A stretch of 64,000 nucleotides of DNA. Source: Brevundimonas sp. GTDB taxonomy: Bacteria > Pseudomonadota > Alphaproteobacteria > Caulobacterales > Caulobacteraceae. The stretch is from positions 1-64,000 of the forward strand of contig NZ_JAIYCP010000009.1 of NCBI RefSeq assembly GCF_027487935.1, read 5' to 3'. A model generated the notes under the pieces. It was not told where the DNA came from and ran no database searches. It saw nothing but the letters and a program-made list of their open reading frames with translations. Shown piece after piece: positions 63,757 through 64,000 of the stretch (positions within the stretch are counted from its first letter, which is position 1; each line of letters begins with the position of its first letter). A program made the position numbers and the translations under genes.

Positions 63757-64000
63757 CTAAAGCATCCCCATCGCCAGGAACGCCCGCCCGGCCGTGAAGT
63801 CGCCGGCCTCGAATTTCGCCGTCGCCACACTGCCGTCGCGGAAATGGAATTCGACGGCGAAGGTCTCGCGCGGGTCGAGGCGCCCGAGTGCGTCAGCGAC
63901 CGCGGCGGGGAACCGCCACGCCTCGCCGGTCCGGCGCTCCGCGGCCAGCAGGGTGGCTTCAGCCGGAGCGACCCCCGTGGCCCAGAGGCTGGCACGGGCC
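63757..64000 (-). CDS. 3' part of a hypothetical gene, cut by window edge
   Basis: The frame on the minus strand stays open to the window edge. It encodes about 80 C-terminal residues, with 'AERRTGEAWRFPAAVADALG', 'ETFAVEFHFRDGSVATAKFE' and a final 'GRAFLAMGML'. No start is visible, so the gene continues outside. Composition is coding-like. No family recognised. It converges on the kinase gene. Confidence 0.6.
   Translation of the reverse strand, partial: ARASLWATGVAPAEATLLAAERRTGEAWRFPAAVADALGRLDPRETFAVEFHFRDGSVATAKFEAGDFTAGRAFLAMGML

Overview
The window is a GC-rich, densely coded chromosomal segment of an alphaproteobacterium of the order Caulobacterales, most likely a Brevundimonas-like organism. 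The evidence is a CtrA master regulator with CcrM-type GANTC sites upstream, a DivJ/PleC-type histidine kinase, an RsaD/RsaE-like type I secretion pair, an alphaproteobacterial-type DnaG, and short palindromic repeats typical of this group. No rRNA, tRNA, CRISPR array, integrase or IS transposase was seen.

Layout. 0-3.1 kb: small hypothetical genes, an HTH protein, stacked inverted repeats, a GIY-YIG nuclease gene and a second copy of the rpoD 3' end. 3.1-9.7 kb: rpoD, dnaG, an FkbM methyltransferase and carA, all on the minus strand. 9.7-16.8 kb: permease/Rieske operon, HAD phosphatase, RraB-like protein and carB, whose oligomerisation domain carries an in-frame palindromic insertion. 16.8-19.8 kb: accessory strip with a 22-bp tandem array, a GIY-YIG gene between two copies of one palindromic element, a paralogue of the HTH protein, and three small ORFs each separated by a hairpin repeat. 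19.8-23.9 kb: symporter, then a four-gene chain vapB-vapC-selD-mnmH with 4-bp overlaps throughout. 24-33 kb: amidohydrolase, GST, greA, ELM1-like protein, trxB and two SleB-type cell-wall hydrolases.

33-38.2 kb: NAD de novo operon nadA - 37-aa ORF - M50 protease - nadB - Uma2 nuclease - nadC, preceded by two palindromes that look like NadQ operators. 38.3-44.7 kb: a periplasmic protein, an Ada-type regulator whose AlkA domain has lost its catalytic core, Ogt, a PadR-controlled membrane protein, an SDR and an ATP-grasp protein. 44.7-49.6 kb: a probable gene remnant, a dispersed inverted repeat and an ABC transporter whose permease is fused to an M1 peptidase. 49.8-53 kb: type I secretion ABC/MFP pair. 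53.1-57.8 kb: malate synthase G, DUF1345 protein, DEAD-box helicase. 58-64 kb: a repeat-bracketed DUF805-like gene, ctrA, a DnaA-domain-IV-like protein, a DUF6456 protein, SufE and the histidine kinase.

The most unusual material is the repeat biology. Several unrelated families of palindromic repeats sit beside small accessory genes: GIY-YIG nucleases, HTH paralogues and single-ORF 'cassettes'. One module containing a GIY-YIG gene is bracketed by direct repeats of the rpoD 3' end, and one palindrome has been domesticated inside carB. Functions are assigned from motifs and family knowledge only; no database search was run.
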